A stretch of 64,000 bases of DNA from Roseiarcus sp963759955 (lineage in GTDB: Bacteria > Pseudomonadota > Alphaproteobacteria > Rhizobiales > Beijerinckiaceae): contig CAVXCA010000092.1 of assembly GCA_963759955.1 (NCBI GenBank), positions 1 to 64,000 on the forward strand. Direction: 5' to 3'. Below, piece after piece: positions 10,765 to 18,821 of this stretch. Positions within the stretch are counted from its first letter, which is position 1; each line of letters begins with the position of its first letter. The translations under genes were made by a program, and so were the position numbers. The notes under the pieces were generated by a model. It saw nothing but the letters and a program-made list of their open reading frames with translations, searched no databases and was not told where the DNA came from.

Positions 10765-11600
10765 TCAGACCATCTGACCGATACTCTTCCGGAAGCGGCT
10801 CAGCGACAGGCCGAACAGCACGCTGCCGATCCCCGCCAGCGCCAGAAACTGCGGCCATACGGCGGCGATTCCCGCGCCGCGATAGAGGATGGCTTGGCCG
10901 AGGGCGACGAAATGCGTGGAGGGTGCGACCAGCATGACGCCTCGCACGACCTCCGGCATGCTCTCGCGCGGCGTGATGCCGCCGGACAGCACGTCCAACG
11001 GCAATATAATCAAAACCGCCAGCATGCCGAACTGTGGCATCGAGCACGCCAAGGTGGCCATGTAGATGCCCATCGAAGTGGAGGCGAACAGATCCAGCGC
11101 AGCGCCAGCGAGGAATAGTGCCACTGAGCCCTGCACCGGCACGGCCAGCACGCCTTGTACGATGAATATGAGCGAGCCTGCGGCCGACACCGGCGCGAGG
11201 CCCATCGACCAGATCTTGGACAGCATGATCTCCGCCGGCGTTACCGGCATCACCAGCAAGTGCTCGATGGTACCGTGCTCGCGCTCGCGGATCAGCGCGG
11301 CGTCGGATGAGGATGATCGACAGCAAGGTGACGAGGTTGATGATCTCCATCAGCGCGCCGAACCAGGTTTGTTCGAGGTTCGGATTGAAGCGGATGCGCA
11401 TGGCGAGGCTCACCGGCGGTACGCCGCTGCCGCGGTATCGCTGCACGAATTCACCGACTTCATCCAGCACCATTTGCTGGAGGTCGCCCGCCACTGCCGG
11501 TGAAGGCCTGGTCATGCGCGTACGCCGTCGCGAACATGTGAGCTGGATCGCCGGCGACCTGCCGGCAAGCGCGTTCACATTGGGAGGATGCGCGGAGGTG
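10765..11600 (-). pseudogene. ABC-2 type permease (YhhJ/YbhR-like), truncated and frameshifted
   Basis: The C-terminal part, in one frame from about 11,290 down to 10,765, reads EHLLVMPVTPAEIMLSKIW followed by hydrophobic helices and ends RFRKSIGQMV. That is the membrane half of YhhJ/YbhR-type ABC-2 permeases, usually about 370 residues. The preceding part, RFNPNLEQTWFGALMEIINL, lies in another frame, so there is a shift near 11,305. Upstream of about 11,600 I cannot follow the protein, and the patatin fragment on the other strand begins soon after, so the N-terminal third and any ATPase or HlyD partner are missing. Not expected to make a working exporter as it stands. Confidence 0.7.
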
Positions 11601-11721
11601 CCAGCGCAAAGGTATATTCGCGCGCGCGTCCATGCCGAAGATCGCCAGGCACCGAGGTCCATGGCGGATGCTCGAATTGCGGAGGATAGAAGGCCGAAGC
11701 GATGCGCGCGGACAGCGCCGA

Positions 11722-12145
11722 ATGGTCCTCATCGATGCGCCCGGACGATCACGCAAAATCGGGCTAGCCTTGGGCAGCGGTTCCGCACGTGGCTTGGCGC
11801 ACCTCGGAGTGATCAGGGCTGTCGAGGAAGCCGGCATCAACGCAGACTGCATCGCCGGCAGCAGTATGTTGGCTCTGATCGGGGCGATCTATGCGGCCGG
11901 TGGAGCTCAAGAGGTTCGATCACTGGTTGGAGAGCTATCGTCAGGCGGTGCAGGCAATCAAAACAAGAGTGCTCACCCTCGAAGTGCCGGGCGCCGCGCA
12001 GCTCGCACGCTGGACATCGAGCGAGGAGCCGCTACCCAGCATTTTCGAAGTTTTGCTGGCCTCTATCAACATCATGGAAGCCCGCATCACCCAAACCCGG
12101 CTGGCATTGGATCGCCCCGATATCCTCATTCAGCCGCCGCTGGGG
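11722..12145 (+). pseudogene. Patatin-like phospholipase, internally deleted and frameshifted
   Basis: Starting at ATG 11722 the frame shows the patatin oxyanion motif GLALGSGSARGLAHLGVIRA and then the nucleophile elbow as CIAGSSMLALIGAIYAAG (normally GxSxG; here GSSML, an altered elbow). Near 11,895 the frame shifts to LKRFDHWLESYRQAV and ends with SINIMEARITQTRLA and DRPDILIQPPLG, which matches the C-terminus of RssA-type patatins. Only about 140 residues remain of the usual 300, and the central part with the catalytic Asp (DGG/DGA) is absent. Homology stops at PPLG exactly where the G/C-rich repeat of the next block begins. Confidence 0.65.
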
Positions 12146-12185
12146 GGCCTCCCCGCGAGCGGGAGAGGCAGGGTGAGGGGCCGGG
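12142..12185 (+). repeat. Palindromic repeat at the block junction
   Basis: CCTCCCCGC-GAG-CGGGAGAGG forms an imperfect hairpin followed by GGGTGAGGGG. It is a relative of the palindromic elements at 28191 and 44142 in the alphaproteobacterial block and differs from those in the planctomycete block. It marks the left edge of the high-GC block. The remainder to 12,342 is G/C-rich with more short palindromic arms and no gene. Confidence 0.55.
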
Positions 12186-12342
12186 TGAGTTTCCGCGCTG
12201 TCGCCAAGATGCGTGAATGCCGTAGTCCGCAAGCGGGCGAGGGGCGCGAACGCCGATTGCGCTTGCGCCCCCTCCCGCTTGCGCCCCCCGCTCCTTCCTG
12301 CCAAACAGGCGCGCATTCTCACCTCTGCCAGAGGAGCGTCTC

Positions 12343-14028
12343 GTGAAGCATGCCGCGCTCGCGCGAACCGGGGGACAGATCCTCGTCGACCAGCTCGTCG
12401 CCCAGGGGGTCGAGCGCGTCTTTTGCGTGCCGGGCGAATCCTACCTCGCGGCGCTCGACGCGCTGCATGACGCTTCGATCGCCGTCACGGTGTGCCGGCA
12501 GGAAGCGGGGGCGGCGATGATGGCGCTGACCGAGGGGCGGCTCACCGGGCGGCCGGGGGTCTGCTTCGTCACCCGCGGGCCAGGGGCGACCAACGCCGCC
12601 CACGGCGTCCATGTCGCCGAGCACGATTCGGCGCCGATGGTGCTGTTCATCGGCCAGGTCGAGCGCGCGATGATCGGGCGGGGCGCCTTCCAGGAGATGG
12701 ACTACCGCGCCTTCTTCGGCTCGACCGCCAAGTGGGCGACCGAGGTCGACGATCCCGCGCGGCTGCCCGAAATCGTCCAGCGCGCGTTCCACGTGGCGAT
12801 GCAGGGGCGCCCCGGCCCGGTGGTGGTCGCGCTGCCCGAGGACGTGCTGAGCGAGGCGGCGGCGGTCGCCGACGCGCCGCGCGTCGAGCCGGCGACGATC
12901 TGGCCCGGCCAGACGCAGATGGCCGAATTGCAGAAGATGCTTTGGGCGGCCAAGCGACCGATTGCGATCGTCGGCGGCGGCGGCTGGAACGAGCGCGCCG
13001 GCGCCGCGTTCATGCGCTTCGCCGAGCGGTTCGACCTGCCGGTCGCGGCCTCGTTCCGCCGCGCCAGCCTCGTCGACAACGATCACGCCAATTACGTCGG
13101 CGAGATCGGCATCGGCCCCAACCCGAAGCTGAAGGCGCGCATCGAGGCGGCTGACCTGGTGCTGCTGGTCGGCGGCCGGATGTCGGAAATGGCGTCGCAG
13201 AGCTATACGCTGCTTTCCGTCCCCGAGCCGCGCCAGACGCTGGTCCACGTCCACGCCGACGCGCTGGAGATCGGCCGCGTCTATCACCCGCGCCTCGGCG
13301 TCGTCGCGACGCCGCCGGCGTTCTGCGCCGCGCTCGAAGGGCTCCAGCCGCCGGGCGCGATTTGTTGGAGCGAAGCGACGCGGGCAGGGCGCGCGGACTA
13401 TCTCGCCTGGAGCGACGTCGCGCCCGCCAATCCGGGGCGGGTGCAGATCGGTCAGATCATGCTGGCGCTGCGCGAGGCGGCGCCGCACGCGATCTTCACC
13501 ACCGGCGCCGGCAATTTCGCGATCTGGCCCGGCCGCTTCCTGCGCTTCCGCCTCTTCAATCAGCAGATGGGGCCGACCTCGGGCTCGATGGGCTTCGGCG
13601 TGCCCGCCGCGGTCGGCGCCAAGCGGGTCTTCCCCGGGCGCACGGTCGTCGCATTTTCCGGCGACGGCGATTTCCTGATGAACGGGCAGGAGTTCGCCAC
13701 CGCGGTGCAATACGACCTGCCGATCGTCGTGGTGGTGATGGACAACGGCATGTACGGCACCATCCGCATGCACCAGGAGCGCGAGTACCCCGGCCGGATC
13801 AGCGCGACCCAATTGCGCAACCCCGACTTCGCCGCCTACGCCCGCGCGTTCGGCGGCCACGGCGAGACGGTGGAGGAGACGGCTGAGTTCCTGCCCGCCT
13901 TTCAGCGCGCGCTCGCCTCCGGCAAGCCGGCGATCCTGCACGTGAAGGTCGATCCGGAGGCGATCACGCCGACCACGACGCTCAGCGCGATCCGTGAAGC
14001 CGCGTTGAAGCGTCGCGCTTCGTCGTAA
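12343..14028 (+). CDS. Thiamine pyrophosphate-dependent enzyme, acetolactate synthase-like
   Basis: A 561-residue protein with the three-domain layout of the POX/AHAS family: N-terminal pyrimidine-binding domain with the TPP-activating Glu54 in CRQEAGAA, a central Rossmann-like domain near residues 195-325, and a C-terminal domain with the TPP/Mg motif GDGDFLMNGQ (Asp441 and Asn447). The GTG start at 12343 is chosen because GAGGAG lies seven bases upstream and the family N-terminus (TGGQILVDQLVAQGVE) follows. Substrate is not evident: it lacks the company of an ilvN regulatory subunit, so a catabolic decarboxylase or carboligase is more likely than branched-chain synthesis. The next gene, 11 bp on, is a TauE/SafE exporter, which invites comparison with sulfoacetaldehyde acetyltransferase, but that is only inference. 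Confidence 0.85.
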   Translation: MKHAALARTGGQILVDQLVAQGVERVFCVPGESYLAALDALHDASIAVTVCRQEAGAAMMALTEGRLTGRPGVCFVTRGPGATNAAHGVHVAEHDSAPMVLFIGQVERAMIGRGAFQEMDYRAFFGSTAKWATEVDDPARLPEIVQRAFHVAMQGRPGPVVVALPEDVLSEAAAVADAPRVEPATIWPGQTQMAELQKMLWAAKRPIAIVGGGGWNERAGAAFMRFAERFDLPVAASFRRASLVDNDHANYVGEIGIGPNPKLKARIEAADLVLLVGGRMSEMASQSYTLLSVPEPRQTLVHVHADALEIGRVYHPRLGVVATPPAFCAALEGLQPPGAICWSEATRAGRADYLAWSDVAPANPGRVQIGQIMLALREAAPHAIFTTGAGNFAIWPGRFLRFRLFNQQMGPTSGSMGFGVPAAVGAKRVFPGRTVVAFSGDGDFLMNGQEFATAVQYDLPIVVVVMDNGMYGTIRMHQEREYPGRISATQLRNPDFAAYARAFGGHGETVEETAEFLPAFQRALASGKPAILHVKVDPEAITPTTTLSAIREAALKRRASS

Positions 14029-14039
14029 GCTGAGGGGCC

Positions 14040-14801
14040 ATGCCCGATTCCTGGCTGATGATCGGCGCGGTGGCGCTCGGCGCGGTCTTGGCGGGCTTCG
14101 TCCAGGGGGTTTCCGGCTTCGCGTTCTCTCTGGTCGCGATGGGCCTGTGGGCGTGGGCGCTGCCGCCGCAGATCGCCGCGCCGCTCGCGGTGTTCGGCGC
14201 GCTGCTCGGGCAGGTCGCGAGCCTGGCCTCGGTGCGCGCCGGTTTCGATTTTCGCCGCATCGCGCCGCTGGTGATCGGCGGGGCGCTCGGCGTGCCGGTC
14301 GGCGTGTTCCTGCTGCACAACGCAGATCCCACGCGCTTCAAGCTCGCGATCGGGACGCTGCTGACGCTCTACGGCCTCTATGGCCTGACGGTTCGCGATC
14401 CGCCGCGCGTCAAGGCGGGCGGCGGCGGGCTCGACGCGTTCGCCGGCGTCGTCGGCGGCGTGCTCGGCGGCTTGGGCGGCATGTCGGGGACCGTGCCGGC
14501 GATCTGGACCCAATTGCGCGGCTGGAAGCGCGACTTGAGGCGCGCGACGATGCAGGTCTACAACATCGCCATGCACGTGCTGACGCTCAGCGCCTACGCG
14601 AGCACGGGGACGCTCGACGCAAGGGCGTTTTGCCTGTTCGCGCTGGTCGCGCCGGCGATGCTGATCCCCTCCTACATCGGCGCGCGGTTCTATCATCGCT
14701 TCAGCGAGAAGACCTTCGAGCGGTTGGTGCTCGCGCTGCTGCTCGCCTCCGGGCTCGCGCTGCTGATCGGCGGTGCACGGACGCTGTGGGCAGGGCGGTA
14801 G
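14040..14801 (+). CDS. TauE/SafE (TSUP) family membrane transporter
   Basis: A 253-residue inner-membrane protein with seven to eight hydrophobic segments and two related halves. The first half has FVQGVSGFAFSLVAMG near residue 20 and the second GGVLGGLGGMSGTVPAI near 140, the glycine-rich signatures of the TSUP family. Known members export sulfite, sulfoacetate or other small organosulfur anions. The gene starts 11 bp after the TPP enzyme and is probably co-transcribed with it. Confidence 0.88.
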   Translation: MPDSWLMIGAVALGAVLAGFVQGVSGFAFSLVAMGLWAWALPPQIAAPLAVFGALLGQVASLASVRAGFDFRRIAPLVIGGALGVPVGVFLLHNADPTRFKLAIGTLLTLYGLYGLTVRDPPRVKAGGGGLDAFAGVVGGVLGGLGGMSGTVPAIWTQLRGWKRDLRRATMQVYNIAMHVLTLSAYASTGTLDARAFCLFALVAPAMLIPSYIGARFYHRFSEKTFERLVLALLLASGLALLIGGARTLWAGR

Positions 14802-14865
14802 CCGTTGCGCGCGCGGGCGCCGAGGCTCAAGATGGCGCCGGAAAAGAAAAGCCGAGGCCGCCGCC

Positions 14866-15753
14866 ATGAACGTTGACGAAGCGCTGCGCCAGTTCGTCGA
14901 GGCCAGGGAATTGCCCCGCGAGGCGATGCAATGGGCGCTCGATCATTGGGACGAAGCTTCGCCGCGCTTCGTCGCCAGGCTGCGCGCCTTCGCCGCGGGC
15001 GCGAACCGATCCGAGGAGGCCAAGGACGAACTCTTCTACATCGTCCATCTGTGCGGCGAAAAGCGCGACGAGCGCGCCTATCAGCCGCTGTGCCGGTTGA
15101 TCGGCGAGAGCGAGGAGGCGAGCGATTTTCTCGGCGACGCCGACGCGTCGACGTTGAAAGGCATTCTCATCAACGTCTGCGACGGCGATCTCGCGCCGTT
15201 GATGCGCGCGATCGAATCGCCGGCCGGCGAGGAGTACGCGCGCGGGTCGGCGCTCGAGGCGCTCGGCTATCTCGCGCGCACCAAGAATGTCCTCAGCGAC
15301 GACGAAATGCGCGCCTATCTCAAGCGGTTGCGCCGGGAAATGAAACCGCGAGGCGAATGCTGGGTCTGGACCGCCTGGGCGGCGACGGCCGCCAATCTCG
15401 GCTACGGCGACCTGCGTCTCGACGTGGCGATTTTGATCAAGGACAGCTTCATCGGCGAAGGCGAATACACCCTGGCCGACTTCGACCAACAGATGAAGAT
15501 GGTCCGCGAGGACCCCACCGGCCTTTCCGGCTTCCAGGGCGATTTCGTAGGCCCGCTCGAAGGTTCGATCGAGACGCTGGCGCAATGGGCGGTCGGGGAC
15601 GAGGCCGAATTGGACGAGGAGGACGGGGAGGGGCTCGACGACGAGCCGGGCTTCGAGGCGCCCCACCTCAACCCGCTCCGCGACGTCGGCCGCAACGACC
15701 CCTGTCCGTGCGGCAGCGGCAAGAAATACAAGAAGTGCTGTCTGGCGGAGTAG
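14866..15753 (+). CDS. SEC-C motif-containing protein
   Basis: A 295-residue soluble protein. The body is helical, acidic and without a recognised enzyme motif; the spacing of helices is compatible with HEAT-like repeats. The C-terminus (residues about 274-295) is a textbook SEC-C zinc-binding motif, CPCGSGKKYKKCC, the module found at the end of SecA, where it binds zinc and SecB or ribosomes. The ATG at 14866 is preferred to an upstream in-frame ATG at 14773, which would add a basic, unstructured leader over intergenic sequence. Function unknown. Confidence 0.8.
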   Translation: MNVDEALRQFVEARELPREAMQWALDHWDEASPRFVARLRAFAAGANRSEEAKDELFYIVHLCGEKRDERAYQPLCRLIGESEEASDFLGDADASTLKGILINVCDGDLAPLMRAIESPAGEEYARGSALEALGYLARTKNVLSDDEMRAYLKRLRREMKPRGECWVWTAWAATAANLGYGDLRLDVAILIKDSFIGEGEYTLADFDQQMKMVREDPTGLSGFQGDFVGPLEGSIETLAQWAVGDEAELDEEDGEGLDDEPGFEAPHLNPLRDVGRNDPCPCGSGKKYKKCCLAE

Positions 15754-15839
15754 GGGACCGCGGCCCGCTCGACGCTCTCTTGGCATAGGCGAGGCCGCGA
15801 TACGGCGGAACCGCGCCGCGCGATTGGGGGGAAACTTTT

Positions 15840-16979
15840 ATGGGTCCGTTGTCCGGCCTCAAGGTCGTCGAGATGGCCGGCATCGGGCCGGCGCCGTTCG
15901 CCGGGATGCTGCTCTCCGACATGGGCGCCGACGTCATCCGCATCGACCGCAAGGTGGCGGCGGGCGGCGACGCGTTCGATGCGATCAAGGGCGGCGGCTT
16001 TCTCGATCGCGGCCGGCGCTCGATCGCGCTCGACCTCAAGAAGCCGGAAGGGGTCGATGCCGCGCTCGAGCTGATCGGCGCCGCGGACGCGCTGATCGAG
16101 GGCTTTCGCCCCGGCGTGATGGAGCGCCTCGGGCTCGGCCCCGAGGTCTGCCTCGCGCGCAACCCGAAGCTGGTGTTCGGCCGCGTCACGGGATGGGGCC
16201 AGAGCGGGCCGCTCGCCAAGACCGCCGGCCACGACATCGACTACATCGCGCTGACCGGCGCGCTGCACGCGATCGGCGGCAAGGACGCGCCGGCGCCGCC
16301 GCTCAACCTTCTCGGCGATTTCGGCGGCGGCGCGATGGCCCTCGCTTTCGGCGTCGTCTGCGCCCTTTGGGAGGCGCGCGCCTCCGGGCGCGGCCAGGTC
16401 GTCGACGCGGCGATGACCGACGGCGTCGCCCTGATGATGGCGATGACTTACAGCCTGAAGGCGAAAGGCCTCTGGCGCGACGAGCGGCAGGCCAACGTGC
16501 TCGACGGCGGCGCGCCGTTCTACGGCGTCTACCGCTGCGCCGACGGCAAATGGCTCGCCGTCGGCGCGCTCGAGCCGCAATTCTTCGACGCGCTCATCGC
16601 CGGGTTGGGGCTCGACGGCCGCGCTTTCGCCGCGCGCTGGAATCCCGCCTCCTGGCCGGCTTTGCGGGCGCGGCTGGAAGAGGCGTTCGCGCAGCGGACG
16701 CGCGACGAATGGGCCGCGATCTTCGCAGGGACCGACGCCTGCGTCGCGCCGGCGCTCGATCTCGACGAGGCGCCGCGCCATCCCCACAACGTCGCGCGCG
16801 AAACCTTCCTCACGCGCGACGGCGCGCTGCAGCCCGCGCCGGCGCCGCGATTTTCCCGCACAAAGCCGGAGATCACGCGCGGTCCGGCGGCCCCCGGAGA
16901 GCAAGGCGAGGCGATCCTGCGCGAACGCGGATTTTCCCTGGAGCGGATCGAGGCGCTGAAGCAGAGCGGCGCGCTGTGA
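15840..16979 (+). CDS. CaiB/BaiF family CoA transferase, alpha-methylacyl-CoA racemase-like
   Basis: A 379-residue class III CoA-transferase fold. The N-terminus has LSGLKVVEMAGIGPAPFAGM and GADVIRIDR; the mid-region has LNLLGDFGGGAMALAFGV, characteristic of the racemase branch. Asp194 in AAMTDGVALM sits where family members carry the catalytic Asp. The racemase reaction epimerises 2-methylacyl-CoA esters so that beta-oxidation can proceed; an isovaleryl-CoA dehydrogenase is encoded far to the right (59.9 kb), so branched acyl-CoA use is plausible in this organism. Converges with the next gene, only 16 bp apart. Confidence 0.85.
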   Translation: MGPLSGLKVVEMAGIGPAPFAGMLLSDMGADVIRIDRKVAAGGDAFDAIKGGGFLDRGRRSIALDLKKPEGVDAALELIGAADALIEGFRPGVMERLGLGPEVCLARNPKLVFGRVTGWGQSGPLAKTAGHDIDYIALTGALHAIGGKDAPAPPLNLLGDFGGGAMALAFGVVCALWEARASGRGQVVDAAMTDGVALMMAMTYSLKAKGLWRDERQANVLDGGAPFYGVYRCADGKWLAVGALEPQFFDALIAGLGLDGRAFAARWNPASWPALRARLEEAFAQRTRDEWAAIFAGTDACVAPALDLDEAPRHPHNVARETFLTRDGALQPAPAPRFSRTKPEITRGPAAPGEQGEAILRERGFSLERIEALKQSGAL

Positions 16980-16995
16980 ATGCGGCGCCAGCGCC

Positions 16996-17499
16996 TCAAA
17001 TGCCGCCCGCGAACGAAGCCGCGACTTTCGCGACGATCGAGTCGTATTGCCCCTTCAGCGCGGTCGGATAGGTCACGATCAGGCTGTGGATGACGCCGTC
17101 GCGGGCGAAAATGTACTTTTCGTAGAACACCGAATCGACGCCGCCGATGTTGCGATAGCCGGAGACGACGAACCAGTTCGCGCCTTTGGCGCGATAAGTG
17201 GTGCGCGCGTAGTCGGGGCCGGTGAGCCCGGACTGCTTGGAGGCGAGCGTCTCGTCGAGCGCGTTGTAGCCGGCGAAGACGAGGATCTGGGCGCCGTCGG
17301 CGGCGACCAGGGTGCGGCCGTCGTCATCCGCCGGGGGCGGCTGCATGACGAAGCGCGGCGCGGGATAAGAAACGGTGGTGCCGTAGCGGTCGTTGACGTA
17401 GACGGCCCAGCCGTTGTCGGCCCTTGCGCCGCGCGGCGCGAAGATCATGGCGAAACAACAGACGAACGCCGCCAACAGCGCGAATCGGGCGAATTTCAT
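16996..17499 (-). CDS. Secreted protein of unknown function
   Basis: A 167-residue protein with a clear signal peptide: KF start, hydrophobic core FALLAAFVCCFAMIFA, and a probable cleavage after ARA near residue 27. The mature part (YVNDRYGTTVSYPAPRF and later IRSLIVTYP-like strands) looks like a small periplasmic beta-rich domain. No catalytic residues recognised. Its ATG overlaps the stop of the upstream DsbA-family gene as ATGA, so the two are translationally coupled. Confidence 0.75.
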   Translation of the reverse strand: MKFARFALLAAFVCCFAMIFAPRGARADNGWAVYVNDRYGTTVSYPAPRFVMQPPPADDDGRTLVAADGAQILVFAGYNALDETLASKQSGLTGPDYARTTYRAKGANWFVVSGYRNIGGVDSVFYEKYIFARDGVIHSLIVTYPTALKGQYDSIVAKVAASFAGGI

Positions 17500-18128
17500 C
17501 TTCGGCCCCCTTTGCCTCCGGTCTCGTGGCGGGCCGCGGCGTCCACCGCCCAGTCCAGCCCTTGTTCGAGCCGATCGTTGCCCCAGAAAATCTCGCCGTC
17601 CTCGGCGACGAGGCACGGCGCGCCGGGCAGGCGCAAGGCTTTCGCCTGCGCGCATTCGGCCTTCAAGCACTCCTTCACGGCGCCGTCCTGCGCGCGCGCC
17701 AACGCCCCCTCGGCCTCGACGCCGACCTCGTTCAGCGCGGCGGCGAGCGTCGCGGGGTCGGCGATCGACCGGCTTTCGGCGAACTCCGCGCGGTAGACGG
17801 CGCGCGAGAAGGCGGCGCGGGTCTCCCCTTCGAGCGCGAGCGCGACCCGCGCGGCGAGGAGGCTGTTCTGCGGGAACGCCTCGGGCCGCCGCAGGGGCAG
17901 GCCGAGCGCGCCGCAGACGCGCTCCATGTCGCGCCACATATAGCGGCCCTTGACGGGATAGATGTTGAAGGGCGAATCGCGCCAGCCCTGATCGGCGAAC
18001 AGCGGCCCGAGCAGGAACGGGCGCCAGGCGACCGAGACGCCGCGCGTCGCGGCGAGCGCCTCGATCCGCATCGCCGCAGGATAGGAATAAGTGCTGGCGA
18101 ATTCGTACCAGAAATCGACTTTCGCCAT
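17496..18128 (-). CDS. DsbA-family 2-hydroxychromene-2-carboxylate isomerase-like protein
   Basis: A 210-residue thioredoxin-fold protein: VDFWYEFASTYSYPAAMRIE at the N-terminus, the helical insertion in the middle, and the cis-Pro loop LRLPGAPCLVAEDGEIFWGNDR near residue 175. The SxYSY active-site region replaces the CxxC of DsbA, as in HccA isomerases and kappa-class GSTs, which use a Ser and glutathione. The start at 18128 is preferred to ATG 18158 because the fold begins there. HccA acts in naphthalene breakdown, but most homologues have no assigned substrate. Coupled by a 4-bp overlap to the secreted protein downstream. Confidence 0.85.
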   Translation of the reverse strand: MAKVDFWYEFASTYSYPAAMRIEALAATRGVSVAWRPFLLGPLFADQGWRDSPFNIYPVKGRYMWRDMERVCGALGLPLRRPEAFPQNSLLAARVALALEGETRAAFSRAVYRAEFAESRSIADPATLAAALNEVGVEAEGALARAQDGAVKECLKAECAQAKALRLPGAPCLVAEDGEIFWGNDRLEQGLDWAVDAAARHETGGKGGRR

Positions 18129-18231
18129 ACCGCGCTCCTGCTCGATGAATTCCGGCACGAGACTGACGTCAGACGATAGAAACTGCGCTCGATACGCCCC
18201 GCGGAGCGATCGATCGGTTTCGCGAACGCAA

Positions 18232-18268
18232 AACGGCCGCTTCGCCCGTCGAGCAAAAAGCGGCCGTT
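18232..18268 (-). terminator. Hairpin terminator for the 77-residue secreted protein gene
   Basis: AACGGCCGCTT and AAGCGGCCGTT form a perfect 11-bp stem with a 15-base loop, followed on the minus strand by TTTTGCG. It lies about 60 bp beyond the stop of the small secreted gene and upstream of the DsbA-family gene. Confidence 0.65.
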
Positions 18269-18330
18269 CTTTCTCGCCCCTCGGCCGGATGGCTATTCGC
18301 CGGCGTCCGAGGTTCGCGCGTGGACGCGAA

Positions 18331-18564
18331 TTACGACTGCGGCGTGGCGGTCGGGGCCGGCGCCGGCTTCTTCATCTTCATCTTCATCGGCTTCTTGGCG
18401 GCGGGCTTCTTGACGACGTGTTTCGCTTTGGCCTTATGCACGACGGGCTTCGGCGTGGCGGCCGCGGCCGGCGTGGCGGCCGGAGCCGGGGTCTGCGCCA
18501 TCGTGACGACGGGCGCGAGAATGAGAGCGGCCCCCAGGCCAATAGCGGCAAGCTTCTTCAGCAT
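18331..18564 (-). CDS. Small secreted Ala/Pro/Lys-rich protein
   Basis: A 77-residue protein with a signal peptide (MLKKLAAIGLGAALILAPVV, likely cleavage after MAQ) and a mature part made of TPAPAATPAAAATP-like segments followed by a strongly basic KKPAAKKPMKMKMKK stretch. Such cationic, low-complexity periplasmic peptides are common in Rhizobiales; no function can be assigned. It stands alone with its own terminator. Confidence 0.7.
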   Translation of the reverse strand: MLKKLAAIGLGAALILAPVVTMAQTPAPAATPAAAATPKPVVHKAKAKHVVKKPAAKKPMKMKMKKPAPAPTATPQS

Positions 18565-18821
18565 TCTTGTTTCTCCATTGCGAGTCTGCGGACATAGTCG
18601 ACGAATCGTATACTCAATGGCTTATCCAACCTGAATTGGCGATGAACGGTTTCACGGCGCGCCTTTCCGCCGCGCGCGTCGCTTGGGACGTGATCGCGGC
18701 GAAACTGACGCGGCTTTGCCGAAACCGCCGACCCGGCGCTCGGTCGGCGACGGCGGGACTCGGCCGCAGGACGGTTTGACGCCGCAGCAGCGCCTTCGTA
18801 AGAAGTGGCGGAGCCTAGCGC

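Noticed and set aside
15840..16979. Formyl-CoA transferase acting with the TPP enzyme as an oxalate pathway
   Set aside because: The CoA transferase carries racemase-branch motifs (LLGDFGGGAM), and the TPP enzyme does not look like oxalyl-CoA decarboxylase; two unrelated genes separate them.
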